The notes beneath the pieces are model-generated. The model saw only the letters and a program-made list of their open reading frames with translations, was not told the DNA's origin and ran no database searches. Shown in pieces: positions 5,816 through 6,163 of a stretch of DNA of 6,163 bases; position 1 is the stretch's first letter, and the number at the start of each line of letters is the position of its first letter. The stretch spans positions 1-6,163 of the forward strand of contig SRXB01000129.1 of the NCBI GenBank assembly GCA_009724975.1, written 5' to 3'. This DNA comes from a bacterium. Lineage in GTDB: Bacteria; Desulfobacterota; Deferrisomatia; Deferrisomatales; BM512. The position numbers and the translations under genes were made by a program.

Positions 5816-6163
5816 TTAAAAGAAATCGGTGCCCTTGCGCTCTTTGAAGACGCCGAGGGGAAAGTAGGGAATCATCTCCGTCTCGATGCGCTTGTTGGCG
5901 TCGAGCGGGGTCATTCCCCAGTTTATCGGGCAGGAGGAGAGGACCTCCACTATGGTAAAGCCCCGCTTCTCTATCTGCGCCTCGAAAGCGCTCATGATGG
6001 CGTTTTTGGCCTTGTTGAGGTTGGCGGGGGTGTTCACCGCGACGCGGGCCGCGTAGGCGACGCCGTCGAGCTGGGAGAGCATCTCGGTGACTTTGATGGG
6101 GTAGCCGTCCTGGGAGAATTCGCGCCCGTAGGGGCTTGTGGTGGTGCGCTGGCCCAGCATGGT
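5816..6163 (-). CDS. korB: 2-oxoacid:ferredoxin oxidoreductase, beta (thiamine-diphosphate) subunit, C-terminal part
   Basis: The gene runs off the right edge, and the 115 codons present, ending in TAA at 5816-5818, are the C-terminal part of KorB. Related beta subunits are about 240-290 residues, so roughly half is missing, including the thiamine-diphosphate-binding GDG motif. What remains fits the family: TMLGQRTTTSPYG at the visible start, AARVAVNTPANLNKAKNAI, IVEVLSSCPINWGMTP (with the conserved CP-NW pattern) and the ending YFPLGVFKE. The first Met in view is internal, not the start, because the frame stays open to the last base. Together with korC 10 nt downstream it defines the oxidoreductase operon. 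The alpha subunit and any delta ferredoxin-like subunit should lie just beyond the window. Confidence 0.9.
   Translation of the reverse strand, partial: TMLGQRTTTSPYGREFSQDGYPIKVTEMLSQLDGVAYAARVAVNTPANLNKAKNAIMSAFEAQIEKRGFTIVEVLSSCPINWGMTPLDANKRIETEMIPYFPLGVFKERKGTDFF

Noticed and set aside
5323..5847. 174-codon plus-strand frame opposite korC
   Set aside because: It has low-complexity Gly/Ala/Val/His composition, runs fully antisense to a clear korC and spans the korB-korC junction.

Overview
This is a GC-rich, gene-dense bacterial window with six substantial coding regions and almost no intergenic DNA. An oxygen-sensitive-type 2-oxoacid:acceptor oxidoreductase, a class 1B-like dihydroorotate dehydrogenase, a radical SAM/B12-type protein and a soluble GAF sensor kinase together suggest an anaerobe. 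A deltaproteobacterial lineage (Desulfobacterota/Desulfuromonadota) is my best guess. That is inference from gene content and style, because no phylogenetic marker is present.

Layout. Positions 1-53 may hold the last codons of a plus-strand gene. A strong GC hairpin terminator (54-88) follows, and its right arm touches the stop codon of the first definite gene. On the minus strand, a GTG-started HD-domain phosphohydrolase (1358-1933) is followed after 10 nt by a B12-binding-type radical SAM protein (82-1347), so the two are probably one transcript. An 84-nt divergent region (1934-2017) carries a near-consensus sigma70-type promoter and Shine-Dalgarno for the plus-strand histidine kinase (2018-3736). 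The kinase ends 5 nt from the convergent end of a minus-strand operon. Read in its own direction, that operon is korB (C-terminal part only, 5816-6163), korC (5263-5805), an XRE-cupin regulator (4667-5251) and pyrD (3742-4665), with gaps of 10, 11 and 1 nt.

How the genes work together. KorB and KorC are the thiamine-diphosphate (beta) and gamma subunits of an oxidoreductase that converts a 2-oxoacid plus CoA to acyl-CoA with ferredoxin reduction. The alpha and any ferredoxin-like delta subunit would lie beyond the right edge. The XRE-cupin protein in the same transcript is a plausible local regulator. PyrD supplies orotate for pyrimidine synthesis, but its usual electron-transfer partner PyrK is absent from both flanks. 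The kinase has no response regulator in the window.

I see no mobile element, CRISPR array, tRNA, rRNA or phage gene, and no convincing new multi-gene system. The points most worth checking are the pyrD without pyrK inside a kor operon, the degenerate G1 box of the kinase, the uncharacterised HD/radical SAM pair, and a few regulatory and start-site details.
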